Part shown: positions 7,657 to 18,239 of the stretch, piece by piece
How the letters are laid out: every line of letters starts with the position of its first letter
How positions within the stretch are numbered: position 1 is the first letter of the stretch
Position numbers and translations under genes: made by a program
The notes under the pieces: generated by a model
What the model saw: the letters and a program-made list of their open reading frames with translations, nothing else
What the model was told of the DNA's origin: nothing
The model's database searches: none
From: Streptomyces sp. NBC_01198
Lineage (GTDB): Bacteria > Actinomycetota > Actinomycetes > Streptomycetales > Streptomycetaceae
Assembly: GCF_036010485.1 (NCBI RefSeq)
Contig: NZ_CP108568.1
Coordinates: 2,378,001-2,442,000 of the forward strand
Length of the DNA: 64,000 bases
Reading direction: 5' to 3'

Positions 7657-9090
7657 ATGTCCAGCGGACACGCACCAACACCCCCCACCGGCCACCGCCG
7701 GCTGCGCACCAAGGCGCGGCTGAGCCTGGCCGCCTTCACCGTAGGCGCCCTCAGCCTGGCGGGCCTCGCGGTCACCGCGGCGCCCGGCGGCGCGGCCACC
7801 CCGGCCGCCTCCGCCGCCGTCGCGAAGGCACCGGCCGCGAAGGCGCTGGCGCCCGCCGCAGTACCGGCCCCGCCGAGCGGGTTCACCACCACGTGGAGCG
7901 ACGACTTCACCGGGGCCGCCAACACCGGCGTGAACACCGGCGACTGGAAGTACGACACCGGCCCCGGCAGCAGCTTCGGCACCGGCGAGATCGAGACGAT
8001 GACCAACAGCACGTCCAACGTCTACCAGGACGGCAACGGCCACCTCGTACTGAAGGCCCTGCACAGCGGCAGCGACCCCCGCTCGGGATGGACGTCGGGC
8101 CGGATCGAGACGCAGGCGGCGACCTTCGGTGCGCCGGCCGGCGGCGTGGTGATGATGCAGTCGTCGATCCAGCAGCCGAACCTGACGACCGCGAACGGCG
8201 CGGGCTACTGGCCGGCGTTCTGGATGCTCGGCTCGACGCTGCGCAGCGGCGTGGGCTGGCCGACCTCCGGTGAGGTCGACATCCTGGAGGACATCAACTC
8301 CCGCAGCTCCGTCTTCGGCACCCTGCACTGCGGCACCAGCCCTGGCGGCCCCTGCAACGAGTCGACGGGCATCGGCAGCGGTGAACGCGCCTGCTCCGGC
8401 TGCCAGACCGGCTACCACACCTACGCGGTGCAGATCGACCGCTCGGTCTCGCCCGAGCAGATCCGCTGGTATCTGGACGGCAACAACTACTTCACCGTCA
8501 ACTCCACCCAGGTGCCCGCCGCGACCTGGGCGAGCGCCGTCGACCACCCGTTCTTCATCATCTACGACCTGGCGATGGGCGGCGGCTTCCCCGACGCCTT
8601 CGGTGGCGGCCCGAACTCGGCCACCGTCTCCGGCGGTCAGATGAACGTCGACTACGTGGCCGTCTACAACAAGGGCCCGGGCAGCACCACCCCGCCGCCG
8701 TCCGGCGGCAACCTGTCGCAGGGCAAGCCGGCCACCGCGTCCTCCACCGAGAACGGCAGCTTCCCGGCCGCCGACGCCGTGGACGGCAACACGGGCACCC
8801 GCTGGTCCAGCGCGTTCAGCGACCCGCAGTGGATCCAGGTCGACCTGGGCGCCAGCCACACCATCAGCCAGGTGAAGCTCAACTGGGAGGCGGCGTACGG
8901 CAAGGCCTTCCAGATCCAGACCTCGGCCAACGGCACCAGCTGGACGACGGTCTACAGCACGACCACCGGCACCGGTGGCAACCAGACGCTCAACGTCAGC
9001 GGGACCGGCCGCTACGTGCGCGTCTACGGCACCCAGCGCGCGACCGCGTACGGATACTCGCTGTACGAGTTCCAGGTGTTCGGCAGCTGA
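7657..9090 (+). CDS. secreted GH16 endo-beta-glucanase with F5/8 (CBM32-like) domain
   Basis: 477-aa exported glycosidase. ATG 7657 follows ACAGGAG. A long Tat-like signal peptide (RRLRTKARLS, hydrophobic to about residue 45) precedes an Ala/Pro linker. The GH16 beta-jelly-roll spans about 75-335 and carries the catalytic signature GEVDILED, with Glu206 (nucleophile), Asp208 and Glu211 (acid/base). YWPAFWML and the conserved Trp residues line the cleft. A PPP-rich linker leads to an F5/8 type C / CBM32-like domain (about 350-477: NLSQGKPATASSTENG and DAVDGNTGTRWSS). It probably cleaves laminarin-like beta-1,3-glucan or another beta-glucan outside the cell. Confidence 0.9.
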   Translation: MSSGHAPTPPTGHRRLRTKARLSLAAFTVGALSLAGLAVTAAPGGAATPAASAAVAKAPAAKALAPAAVPAPPSGFTTTWSDDFTGAANTGVNTGDWKYDTGPGSSFGTGEIETMTNSTSNVYQDGNGHLVLKALHSGSDPRSGWTSGRIETQAATFGAPAGGVVMMQSSIQQPNLTTANGAGYWPAFWMLGSTLRSGVGWPTSGEVDILEDINSRSSVFGTLHCGTSPGGPCNESTGIGSGERACSGCQTGYHTYAVQIDRSVSPEQIRWYLDGNNYFTVNSTQVPAATWASAVDHPFFIIYDLAMGGGFPDAFGGGPNSATVSGGQMNVDYVAVYNKGPGSTTPPPSGGNLSQGKPATASSTENGSFPAADAVDGNTGTRWSSAFSDPQWIQVDLGASHTISQVKLNWEAAYGKAFQIQTSANGTSWTTVYSTTTGTGGNQTLNVSGTGRYVRVYGTQRATAYGYSLYEFQVFGS

Positions 9091-9118
9091 CCCGCCGTGA
9101 TCGGCTGAGCAGCGCGAG

Positions 9119-9160
9119 CCCCGCCTGACGGGCGGGTCGGACCCGGTGTCCGGCCCGCCC
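9119..9160. terminator. convergent-gene hairpins
   Basis: CCCGCC (9120-9125) and GGCGGG (9131-9136) form a stem with a short loop. A second stem GGACC…GGTGTCC follows. They lie between the converging glucanase and oxidoreductase genes and probably terminate both. Confidence 0.5.
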
Positions 9161-9178
9161 TTCGGCGTACCGGGGGTG

Positions 9179-10102
9179 TCAGGGCAGCAGGATGATCTTG
9201 CCGGCCAGGTGCCCGGCCTCGCTGGCGCGCTGGGCGTCGGCCGCCTCGGCGAGCGGGTAGGTCTGGTGGATCGCGACGTCCAGGGTGCCTTCCGCGTGCA
9301 GCGCCAGCGCCTCGGCGAAGGCGTCCTGGCCGTGCCCGCCGCTCGCGCTGAACGGGACGCCGTACTGGCCGGCGGTCACCGCGTCGCCGATGCTCAGCAC
9401 CCGCTCAGTGCCGTCCATCAGCTCGATCGAGGCGGCCAGCGACTCGGCGAGCCCGGTGGTGTCGAAGATCAGGTCGACCCCTTCGGGAGCCGCCGCCCGT
9501 ACCCGGTCGACCAGCCCGGCGCCGTAGGTGACCGGGTTCGCGCCGAGCGCGCGCAGCCGGTCGTGGTTGGCCGGGCTCGCGGTGCCGATCACCCGCAGCC
9601 CGCGGGCGACAGCGAACTGCACGGCCACCGTGCCGACGCCGCCCCCGGCGCCGTGCACCAGCAGCGTCTCCCCGGCGCGGGCGCCGAGCTCGTCCAGGCC
9701 GCGGAAAGCGGTCTCCGCGGCGACCGGCAGGGCGGCTGCCTCGGGGAAGCCGAGGGAGGGCGGCTTCACGGCCAGCTTGACCGCCTCGGCCAGGGCGAGC
9801 CCGGCGTAGGCGCCGGAGGCGGTCGGCCCGAAGACCTCGTCGCCGACCGCCAGACCGGTGACGTCCGCGCCGACCGACTCCACCACTCCCGAGGCCTCCG
9901 TGCCTGGCACGTGCGGCAGCTCCACCGGGAAGGCCTGCTTCATCGCGCCCGACCTGATCTTGGTGTCGAGCGGGTTGACGCCGGCCGCGCGCACCTCGAT
10001 CCGCACCTGTCCCGGCCCGGGGTCCGGCACGTCGAGGTCCAGCGGGCGCAGCACGTCGGCCGCGCCGAACTCGGAGAAGGCGATGCCCTTGGCCTTGGTC
10101 AT
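9179..10102 (-). CDS. NADPH-dependent quinone oxidoreductase-like protein (zinc-free MDR family)
   Basis: 307-aa medium-chain dehydrogenase/reductase. The N-terminal GroES-like domain shows AAGVNPLDTKIRSGAM and PGTEASGVV. The Rossmann domain begins at about residue 140 with HGAGGGVGTVAVQFAVARGL, the NADPH-binding AxxGxG loop. The catalytic zinc ligands of alcohol dehydrogenases are absent, consistent with the quinone oxidoreductase subgroup. I chose ATG 10102, which has AAGGA 11 nt upstream, rather than GTG 10111, which would be too close to it. The start lies 5 bp downstream of the stop of the GtrA-like gene, so the two are probably co-transcribed. The substrate is unknown. Confidence 0.87.
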   Translation of the reverse strand: MTKAKGIAFSEFGAADVLRPLDLDVPDPGPGQVRIEVRAAGVNPLDTKIRSGAMKQAFPVELPHVPGTEASGVVESVGADVTGLAVGDEVFGPTASGAYAGLALAEAVKLAVKPPSLGFPEAAALPVAAETAFRGLDELGARAGETLLVHGAGGGVGTVAVQFAVARGLRVIGTASPANHDRLRALGANPVTYGAGLVDRVRAAAPEGVDLIFDTTGLAESLAASIELMDGTERVLSIGDAVTAGQYGVPFSASGGHGQDAFAEALALHAEGTLDVAIHQTYPLAEAADAQRASEAGHLAGKIILLP

Positions 10103-10107
10103 GGGTC

Positions 10108-10623
10108 TCACGATCCTTGCAGCAGTCGGGAACCTGAGGGGTACGGGACGGCACTGCGCCCGGCACTCCCCATCGTCGCCGCCCCGCGCCGCAGCCGCTC
10201 GGGCACCCGGGGGGCGCCGGGGGCGGCGAAGACCAGCTGGCGCAGCAGCAGGAACCGGGCGATCCCGGCGAGCCCGGAGGCGCCGAGGTAGACGCCCTGC
10301 CGCAGCAGCGCACCGCCACCCGGGTGGATCCCGTCGAAGGCGAGCATGGCGCCGGTGGTGAAGCCGTACGACAGCGCGACGGTCAGCCCGCTGGCGGCGT
10401 GGTCGCTCCAGCCGGCCCGGCCGCTCCCGAAGGTGAAGCGGCCGTGCAGCTCGGTGGCCAGGACGGTGGAGGCCACGGTGATCACGGCGTTGGCGAGCGC
10501 GAAGGGCACCCGGTGACCGATCAGCAGCAGCAGGCCGCTCGCCAGCAGGGTGACGCCGCCGCCGCAGATCACAAAGCGGACGAAGGCGGCCACGGGTCCG
10601 CTGCGAGCCGTCGGCGCGGCCAT
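10108..10623 (-). CDS. GtrA-family membrane protein
   Basis: 171-aa protein with four predicted membrane helices. FVICGGGVTLLASGLLLLIG, then ANAVITVASTVLATELHGRF and FTFGSGR match the GtrA-like fold of small flippase-type proteins in cell-surface glycosylation. ATG 10623 has GAGGAG 9 nt upstream; longer in-frame starts lack one. It precedes and nearly touches the oxidoreductase gene at 10102. In known systems GtrA proteins assist transfer of lipid-linked sugars. No glycosyltransferase lies nearby, so its partner is not visible. Confidence 0.8.
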   Translation of the reverse strand: MAAPTARSGPVAAFVRFVICGGGVTLLASGLLLLIGHRVPFALANAVITVASTVLATELHGRFTFGSGRAGWSDHAASGLTVALSYGFTTGAMLAFDGIHPGGGALLRQGVYLGASGLAGIARFLLLRQLVFAAPGAPRVPERLRRGAATMGSAGRSAVPYPSGSRLLQGS

Positions 10624-10813
10624 GGTCAACTCCTCGGTCGGGGGCGGCCGCTGGGCGGCGACCGGCTCATGGACGACTGTGTCGCAGCAGGTGGTCCCGG
10701 CCCATCCGGCGGATCCCCCATTGCGGGTTGGGGCTACCCCCACCCCCGTCTCAGGGTCGGACCTGAGTCATATCAGCAGTCAAAATATTAGAAGCCCATA
10801 AGGAGAATTTCCC
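10624..10813. other. intergenic region, part AT-rich, upstream of GtrA gene
   Basis: No gene is visible. A hairpin (GGGTTGGGG 10725-10733 with CCCCCACCC 10737-10745, one mismatch) lies about 100 nt upstream of the GtrA start. From about 10765 the sequence becomes unusually AT-rich for this chromosome (for example CAAAATATTAG), probably promoter DNA for one or both strands. Confidence 0.4.
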
Positions 10814-10861
10814 GTGATTTTCAAGGTGAGTGTCACACGTCACCCGCACATCACTCGATGA
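10814..10861 (+). CDS. possible 15-residue leader peptide or micro-ORF
   Basis: GTG 10814 opens a 15-codon frame (MIFKVSVTRHPHITR, stop at 10859) preceded by AAGGAG at 10800-10805 with an ideal 8-nt spacing. It sits in an AT-rich intergenic patch. No downstream plus-strand gene follows; a perfect 13-bp hairpin lies at 11006-11053. It could encode a small peptide on a short transcript or be fortuitous. No homologue is known to me. Confidence 0.25.
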   Translation: MIFKVSVTRHPHITR

Positions 10862-11005
10862 GTTGCGGCTTATGACCGATATAAGGGAAATGACCGCTTG
10901 CTTCGGTGCGGGTGGCGTGCCAGAGTCGGAGCAACGGCCGCATGACCCGAGCACGGCCGTTCCACAAACGCCGCGGACCACACCCCCCCTGCTTCGCGGC
11001 GGTCA
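10862..11005. other. intergenic stretch without a convincing gene
   Basis: Plus-strand frames continue here but lack any family signature, and the base usage is not codon-like. I see only the approach to the terminator at 11006. Confidence 0.4.
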
Positions 11006-11053
11006 CGAAGAGGCCCTTTCCGCCGTCGTAACCCGACGCGAAGGGCCTCTTCG
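11006..11053 (-). terminator. strong terminator of the second RsbW-like ATPase gene
   Basis: CGAAGAGGCCCTT (11006-11018) and AAGGGCCTCTTCG (11041-11053) form a perfect 13-bp stem. An inner GTCG/CGAC pair shortens the loop. It starts 16 nt beyond the stop codon of the leftward ATPase gene and could also end a rightward transcript from 10.8 kb. Confidence 0.75.
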
Positions 11054-11068
11054 CAGTTCTCGGCGAAC

Positions 11069-11575
11069 TCAGCGCTCCGGCACCCGCAGCTCGAACCAGG
11101 TGGTCTTGCCGCGCGGCTGCAGGTCGACGCCCCAGCGGTCGGAGAGCCGGTCGACCAGGAACAGCCCGCGTCCGCTGGTGTCCAGCTCGCGCACCGGCAG
11201 CAGGCACGGCAGCGCCCGCGAGGGGTCGCGCACCTCGACCCGCACCCAGCGCGGCCGCCGGCGCATCCGCAGCCCGAAGCTGCGGGCGCCGGTGTGCCGG
11301 ACGGCGTTCCCGACCAGCTCGGAGACCAGCAGCTCCACGGTGTCGCCGAACTGCGGCAGTCCCCACACCCCGATCACCGACAGCGCCAACCGGCGGGCGG
11401 TGGAGGCCGATTCGGGGCGCGAGGTCAGGTGCACCTCGCGGACCGACGGGTCGCCCAGCAGGTCGAGCACGCTGCTCGCGGCGCATGTGCCGTCCTCGGG
11501 GAGTACGGGTACGGCAACCGCTGCGGTGTCGCATTCCACCCGCTGCGGCTGCTCGGAACCTCCCCTGCCCGCCAT
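11069..11575 (-). CDS. RsbW-like ATP-binding regulatory protein (second copy in window)
   Basis: 168-aa GHKL ATPase-fold protein. The N-box is ELLVSELVGNAVRHT (Glu87, Asn90) and the lid motif GRGLFLVDRLSDRWG (from 135). It shares only family-level similarity with the protein at 5167. ATG 11575 is taken as the start, without a clear ribosome site; a TTG at 11680 in the same frame would add 35 residues. It is likely an anti-sigma-factor-type kinase or ATP-binding switch. Its upstream DNA holds three 11-bp direct repeats (11762-11794), suggesting response-regulator control. Confidence 0.82.
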   Translation of the reverse strand: MAGRGGSEQPQRVECDTAAVAVPVLPEDGTCAASSVLDLLGDPSVREVHLTSRPESASTARRLALSVIGVWGLPQFGDTVELLVSELVGNAVRHTGARSFGLRMRRRPRWVRVEVRDPSRALPCLLPVRELDTSGRGLFLVDRLSDRWGVDLQPRGKTTWFELRVPER

Positions 11576-11743
11576 GGGTTCATCATGGCCGCCGACGCCG
11601 CGTTGCGGGGCGCAACTGAGGGAATTGGCGAAGGGGAATACCCGGTTCCATTCAGTCACTCCGGCATATTCCCGTGGCAAAAATCATCGCCGCGCAACCC
11701 GTCCGGCCTGCGGTGATGGTAAAGCCAACCATCCCGGTGATCA

Positions 11744-11800
11744 GTGGCGGCCCGAAATTCCTTAAGGCTGCCATAAGGCTGTCTTAAGGTGGGCCGCCAC
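11744..11800. promoter_or_regulatory. three 11-bp direct repeats enclosed by a 10-bp inverted repeat
   Basis: GTGGCGGCCC (11744-11753) and GGGCCGCCAC (11791-11800) are perfect inverted arms. Between them, TTAAGGCTGCC (11762), ATAAGGCTGTC (11773) and TTAAGGTGGGC (11784) repeat with an exact 11-bp period. One-turn direct repeats are typical of OmpR/PhoP-type regulators and SARPs. The block lies about 170-190 bp upstream of the leftward ATPase gene and just past the enoyl-CoA hydratase stop. The remaining DNA from 11576 to 11862 shows no gene. Confidence 0.5.
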
Positions 11801-11862
11801 CGGCGGGCTACTGCCGTTCGATCGTCTGTGCGGGAATCGTACACGGCTCCCGCGACTCCCGG

Positions 11863-12630
11863 TCAGCGGAATTCGGCTTTGCCCGGTCCGTGTTCGATGA
11901 AGCTGCGCATTCCGGTCTCGCGGTCCGCGGTCGCGAACAGCCCGGCGAAAAGCGCGCGTTCGAGTGCGAGCCCGCTGTCCAGGTCGGTCTCCAGGCCGGC
12001 GTCCACCGCTTCCTTCGCGGCCCGCAGCGCGTAGGCGGGCCCGCGGGCCAGCCGTCCGGCCCAGGCCAGCGCCTTCGCGTGCACCTCGGCGGCCGGCGCC
12101 ACCTGGTCGACCAGGCCGATCGCCAGCGCCTCGGCGGCGCCCACCATCCGCCCGGTGAAGATCAGGTCCTTGGCCCGCGACGGCCCCACCAGCCGCGCCA
12201 GCCGCTGCGTGCCGCCGGCGCCCGGGATCAGCCCGAGCAGGATCTCCGGCTGGCCCAGCCTGGCGTCCTCCGCGGCGATCCTGATGTCCGCGCACAGCGC
12301 CAGCTCGCAGCCGCCGCCGAGCGCGTAGCCGGTCACCGCGGCCACCACCGGCTTGGGGATCCGGGCCACCGCGGTGAAGGCCTCCTGCAGCGGCCCCGAG
12401 CGGTCGACCATGTCCTCGTACGACATGGCCTGCATCTCCTTGATGTCCGCTCCCGCCGCGAACACCTTCTCACCGCCCCACAGCAGCACGGCCCGCACGT
12501 CGGGCCGCGCCCCGGCCTCCCGGGCGACCTCCTTGAGCTGGTCCTGCATGGCGCTGTCCAGCGCGTTCATCGGCGGCCGGTCCAGGCGGACGGTGCCGAC
12601 GCCGTCGTCGACTTCGAGGGTCACAGTCAT
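11863..12630 (-). CDS. enoyl-CoA hydratase/isomerase family protein
   Basis: 255-aa crotonase-fold enzyme. FAAGADIKEM (oxyanion-hole segment), GYALGGGCELALCADIRIA with Glu109, and GQPEILLGLIPGAGGTQRL with Glu129 correspond to the two catalytic glutamates of rat enoyl-CoA hydratase (144 and 164). Length and motifs fit a true hydratase that adds water to trans-2-enoyl-CoA in beta-oxidation. The start is ATG 12630. No other fatty-acid gene adjoins it, so the pathway assignment is only by family. Confidence 0.92.
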   Translation of the reverse strand: MTVTLEVDDGVGTVRLDRPPMNALDSAMQDQLKEVAREAGARPDVRAVLLWGGEKVFAAGADIKEMQAMSYEDMVDRSGPLQEAFTAVARIPKPVVAAVTGYALGGGCELALCADIRIAAEDARLGQPEILLGLIPGAGGTQRLARLVGPSRAKDLIFTGRMVGAAEALAIGLVDQVAPAAEVHAKALAWAGRLARGPAYALRAAKEAVDAGLETDLDSGLALERALFAGLFATADRETGMRSFIEHGPGKAEFR

Positions 12631-12695
12631 GCCGTGAGACTACGACGAAGGTCGCGCCGACCCGCGGGCACCGCCGGGCGCTGCCGGCCGAACGG

Positions 12696-13925
12696 TCAGG
12701 ACTTCCACTGGCTCCAGGAGAGGTTCCAGCCGTTGAGGCCGTTGTACCACTGGACCGTCTTGTCCTTGGAGTTGATGACCTGGACCACGTCGCCGAGCAT
12801 CGAGCTGTTGTAGAACCAGGCGGCGGGCGTGCTCGTGTCCCCCGCCCCGCGGGTGTCGCGTAGGCCGACGCAGCCGTGGCTGGTGTTGCTGTGGCCGAAG
12901 ACCGAGGGCGCGGCCCAGTAGTTGCCGTGGATGAAGGTGCCCGAGGTGGTCAGCCGCATGGCGTGCGGCACGTCCTTGATGTCGTACTCCCCGCCGAAGC
13001 CCACCGTGTCGCCGTTCATCCGGGTGGTGAGGTACTTCTCCGAGATCACCATCTTGCCGTTGTAGGTGGTGTGCGCGGGGGCGCCGGAGGAGATCGGGAT
13101 GGTCCTGATCGCCTTGTTGTCGCGGTAGACGGTCATCGAGTGCTTCGCCGCGTCCACGATGCTCACCTGGCGGCGGCCGATGGTGAAGTGCACCTGCTTG
13201 TGCTGCTTGCCGTAGACGCCGGGGGCGCCCTCGACGCCCTTGAGGTCCAGGTCGAGGGTGACCTTGGTGCCGGCCGCCCAGTAGTCGGCCGGGCGGATGT
13301 AGAGCTCCTCGCTGCCGTTCCAGCGGGCCGCGACCGGGACGGACGGGGACGCGCTCACCCGGACGCCGTCCTCGACGGCCTTCTTGTTGGTGATCGGCCG
13401 GTTGAACTTGAGGTAGACCTCCATGCCGACGCCCACCGTGGAGCCGTCCTCCGGTGTGAAGTAGCCGACGAAGGTGTCCTTCGGGGTGACCGTGGTGAAG
13501 GTCGCGTGCTTGTCGGACTCGCGGCCGGCCGGGTCCTTGGCGGTGGCGTCCACGGTGTACTGCGTCGAGGTGTCCAGATGGCCGGTCGGGGTCCAGCCGA
13601 GCCCGTCGGCGCTGATCTGGCCGGGCACCACGGTGCCCTTGCCGTCCTTGACCACCACGGCGGACAGCTTGCCGCCGGCCGCGGCGACCTTGAGGGTGCC
13701 GGTGGTGGCGACGTCGGCCGTGCCGTCGTCGGGCACTATGGAGACGACCGCGGTCGAGGCAACGGTGTCCGCGGAGGCCGTGGAGCCGCCGCCGGCCGCC
13801 TTGGCGTCACCGGCGGTCGAACTCCCGCCGCCGCCGCTGCATGCCGTCGCGAGCAGCAGCAGCGCGCCGAGCGCGAGCGCCGTCACGTTTCTCCTGATGC
13901 CAGGCGACACACCTATCGGCTTCAC
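12696..13925 (-). CDS. L,D-transpeptidase lipoprotein (Ig-like plus YkuD domains), copy 1
   Basis: 409-aa lipoprotein. GTG 13925 follows GGGGAG. The signal helix ALALGALLLLATAC ends in a lipobox Cys. Two Ig-like domains (about 60-260) precede the YkuD catalytic domain, with HGNYWAAPSVFGH (His333) and SHGCVGLRD (nucleophile Cys352). These are the residues of actinobacterial L,D-transpeptidases, which make 3-3 peptidoglycan cross-links outside the membrane. A WNLSWSQWKS tail follows. It is a close paralogue of the next gene (14365-15591), with the same domain order and tail, indicating tandem duplication. A separate promoter is likely because 439 bp lie between them. Confidence 0.93.
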   Translation of the reverse strand: MKPIGVSPGIRRNVTALALGALLLLATACSGGGGSSTAGDAKAAGGGSTASADTVASTAVVSIVPDDGTADVATTGTLKVAAAGGKLSAVVVKDGKGTVVPGQISADGLGWTPTGHLDTSTQYTVDATAKDPAGRESDKHATFTTVTPKDTFVGYFTPEDGSTVGVGMEVYLKFNRPITNKKAVEDGVRVSASPSVPVAARWNGSEELYIRPADYWAAGTKVTLDLDLKGVEGAPGVYGKQHKQVHFTIGRRQVSIVDAAKHSMTVYRDNKAIRTIPISSGAPAHTTYNGKMVISEKYLTTRMNGDTVGFGGEYDIKDVPHAMRLTTSGTFIHGNYWAAPSVFGHSNTSHGCVGLRDTRGAGDTSTPAAWFYNSSMLGDVVQVINSKDKTVQWYNGLNGWNLSWSQWKS

Positions 13926-14364
13926 TTCTGCTGCTCCCCTGCCCGCGCTCACTGCCCTGGACTCCCCCGGCTGGCGCAAGACAACCACACCTGGAGCGTG
14001 CTGGGGCACCCTGTTATGTCACCATCGCGTCCCAGACAGCTGTGTACCCGGGCACGGCGGGTGTCAGCCCCCGCGGGGCGGGTCGTACGGACGTGCGGAC
14101 CACCGGGTTCGGGACCGTCATCAGCCCTTACGTGGTCCGGTCGGCTGGGACGGGCGAGGCTTCGGGTCGGTGCTGCACCCCATTTTCCGGCAGTCCGGAT
14201 TCGAGCAGGACATGTGCGTCACTCCTTGTGCTGTCGTGCAGGTACAACCGTGTGCTTCGGGTGCCGCGGCAGGCTGCGGCATCCGAACACCTGGTCGTCA
14301 AGATCGACGCACGAAAGAGTGATTCGGTTCCCTCTGGCGGGAGTTCACAGGTTCACCGCGCAAT
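13926..14364. other. intergenic region between the two L,D-transpeptidase genes
   Basis: No gene is supported. It holds one clear structure, a 12-bp stem (14256-14267 with 14276-14287, one G·T pair, 8-nt loop) lying 78 nt beyond the stop of copy 2. It could terminate that transcript or form part of the copy 1 leader. Confidence 0.5.
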
Positions 14365-15591
14365 TCACAGGGCGGAACCGGCGGTCCACTGCTGCCAGGT
14401 CAGGTTCCAGCCGCTCATGCCGTTGTCGGCGGCGACGGTGACGTCGTGGGAGTTGACGACCCGGATCGGGTCGCCCACCAGGGAGTGGGAGAAGAACCAG
14501 CCGGCCGGGGTGTCGGCGCCGCCGCCCTTGGTGTCGAGCAGCCCGATGCACCCGTGGCTGACGTTGGTGCGGCCGAAGACGCCTGGCGCCGACCAGTAGT
14601 TGCCGTGCACGAAGGTCCCAGAGCGGGTCAGCCGCATCGCGTGCGGGACGTCGGGGATGTCGTACTCGCCGCCGAAGCCGACGGTCCTGCTGTCCATCCG
14701 GGTCACCGCGAACTTCTCGGCGATCACCATGACGCCGTTGTACGTGGTGTGCCCGGGGGCGCCGGTGGAGACGTCCAGGCTGCGGACCACCTGGCCGCCC
14801 CTGCGTACGGTCATGGTGTGCGCCGCCGCGTCGACGGTGGAGCGCTGGTCGCGGCCGATGGTGAAGTGCACGTCCTTGGACTGGGTGCCGTAGACGCCGG
14901 GGGCGGCCTGGACGTCGCGCAGCCGCAGCCGCAGCGTGACCCGGGTGCCGGGCCGCCAGTAGTCGGCGGGCCGCAGGTCGAGCCGCTGGTCGCCGAACCA
15001 GTGGCCGACGACGGTGGCGGCGGGCTGGGCGGCGACGGTGATGCCGCGTTCGACGGCGGCCCGGTCGGTGACCGGGCGGCTGAAGCGCAGGGTGACGATC
15101 ATGCCGTCGCCGACGGTGGCGCCCTCCTCGGGCGTGAAGAAGCCGATCACGGTGTGCTGCGGCACGACCGTGGTGAAGACCGCGTGCTTGGCGGCGGCGC
15201 GGCCCTGCGGGTCCACCGCGAGGGCGTCCACCGTGTACTGCGTGGCCAGCGCGAGCCGGCCGGCCGGCCGCCAGCTGCGCCGGTCCGCGGACAGGGCACC
15301 GGCCACCGTGGCGCCGTCGTCGGTCTGCGCGGTGACCTGGGTGAGGGTGCCCTGGTCGACGGTGACGGCGAGGCCGCCGTCGGCGGGGACGTCCCTGGCG
15401 CCGTCGCCGGGCGCCACGGTGATCACCGCCTCGGACAGCTGGGAGGCCGCGGTCGTCGTCCGGGCCGCCGGTTTGGCGTCGGGGCCGCCACCGCCGCCGG
15501 CTCCCGCACCGCAGCCGCCGATCGCCATCGCGCACAGCACTGCGCCCACACCCGCACCCGCGCGCAGCGCGCGCCTCACCGCTTTGCTCAC
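14365..15591 (-). CDS. L,D-transpeptidase lipoprotein (Ig-like plus YkuD domains), copy 2
   Basis: 408-aa lipoprotein starting at GTG 15591. The signal sequence GVGAVLCAMAIGGCGAG contains the lipobox IGGC. Two Ig-like domains are followed by the YkuD catalytic domain with HGNYWSAPGVFGR and SHGCIGLLD (Cys348). The tail SGWNLTWQQWTAG parallels that of copy 1. It forms 3-3 cross-links in peptidoglycan by analogy with studied actinobacterial enzymes. It is the upstream member of the tandem pair and is divergent from glgX across 187 bp. Confidence 0.93.
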   Translation of the reverse strand: MSKAVRRALRAGAGVGAVLCAMAIGGCGAGAGGGGGPDAKPAARTTTAASQLSEAVITVAPGDGARDVPADGGLAVTVDQGTLTQVTAQTDDGATVAGALSADRRSWRPAGRLALATQYTVDALAVDPQGRAAAKHAVFTTVVPQHTVIGFFTPEEGATVGDGMIVTLRFSRPVTDRAAVERGITVAAQPAATVVGHWFGDQRLDLRPADYWRPGTRVTLRLRLRDVQAAPGVYGTQSKDVHFTIGRDQRSTVDAAAHTMTVRRGGQVVRSLDVSTGAPGHTTYNGVMVIAEKFAVTRMDSRTVGFGGEYDIPDVPHAMRLTRSGTFVHGNYWSAPGVFGRTNVSHGCIGLLDTKGGGADTPAGWFFSHSLVGDPIRVVNSHDVTVAADNGMSGWNLTWQQWTAGSAL

Positions 15592-15778
15592 GTCCCGTCA
15601 ACGACGGCACCGCCGCCGGGGAAACGCGTCACGCGGCGCGTATCGGTGCGGCCTGCCGGCCGCCGGGGGTGAGTCCGAGGCCGCCGGTGGGAAGGAATGG
15701 TGCAGGGACACGGCGGGCCGCCGGGCACGGGACGCCCAGGCGAAGCCACAGCCGTGTCCGAGCCGCGGGAGGAAACAC

Positions 15779-18160
<2,382 letters not shown>

Positions 18161-18223
18161 GGCACCGGGAGCCGGCGCGCGCGGCCGCCGGGCCGACTGC
18201 CCGGGAATCGGCTGGACTGCGCA

Positions 18224-18239
18224 AGTGGTCCAGTCCACT
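18224..18239 (+). promoter_or_regulatory. DasR-like (dre) operator touching the exporter start codon
   Basis: AGTGGTCCAGTCCACT matches 14 of 16 positions of the DasR consensus AGTGGTCTAGACCACT as I recall it, and its last base adjoins ATG 18240. A wider inverted repeat TGGACTG-N11-CAGTCCA (18213-18237) overlaps it. Binding by DasR or another HutC-type GntR regulator would block transcription or leaderless initiation. The regulator is not in the window. Confidence 0.5.

Noticed and set aside
14343..14369. GTTCAC repeats resembling a PHO box
   Set aside because: Spacings are 8 and 12 bp rather than 11, and the block overlaps the stop codon of an L,D-transpeptidase.
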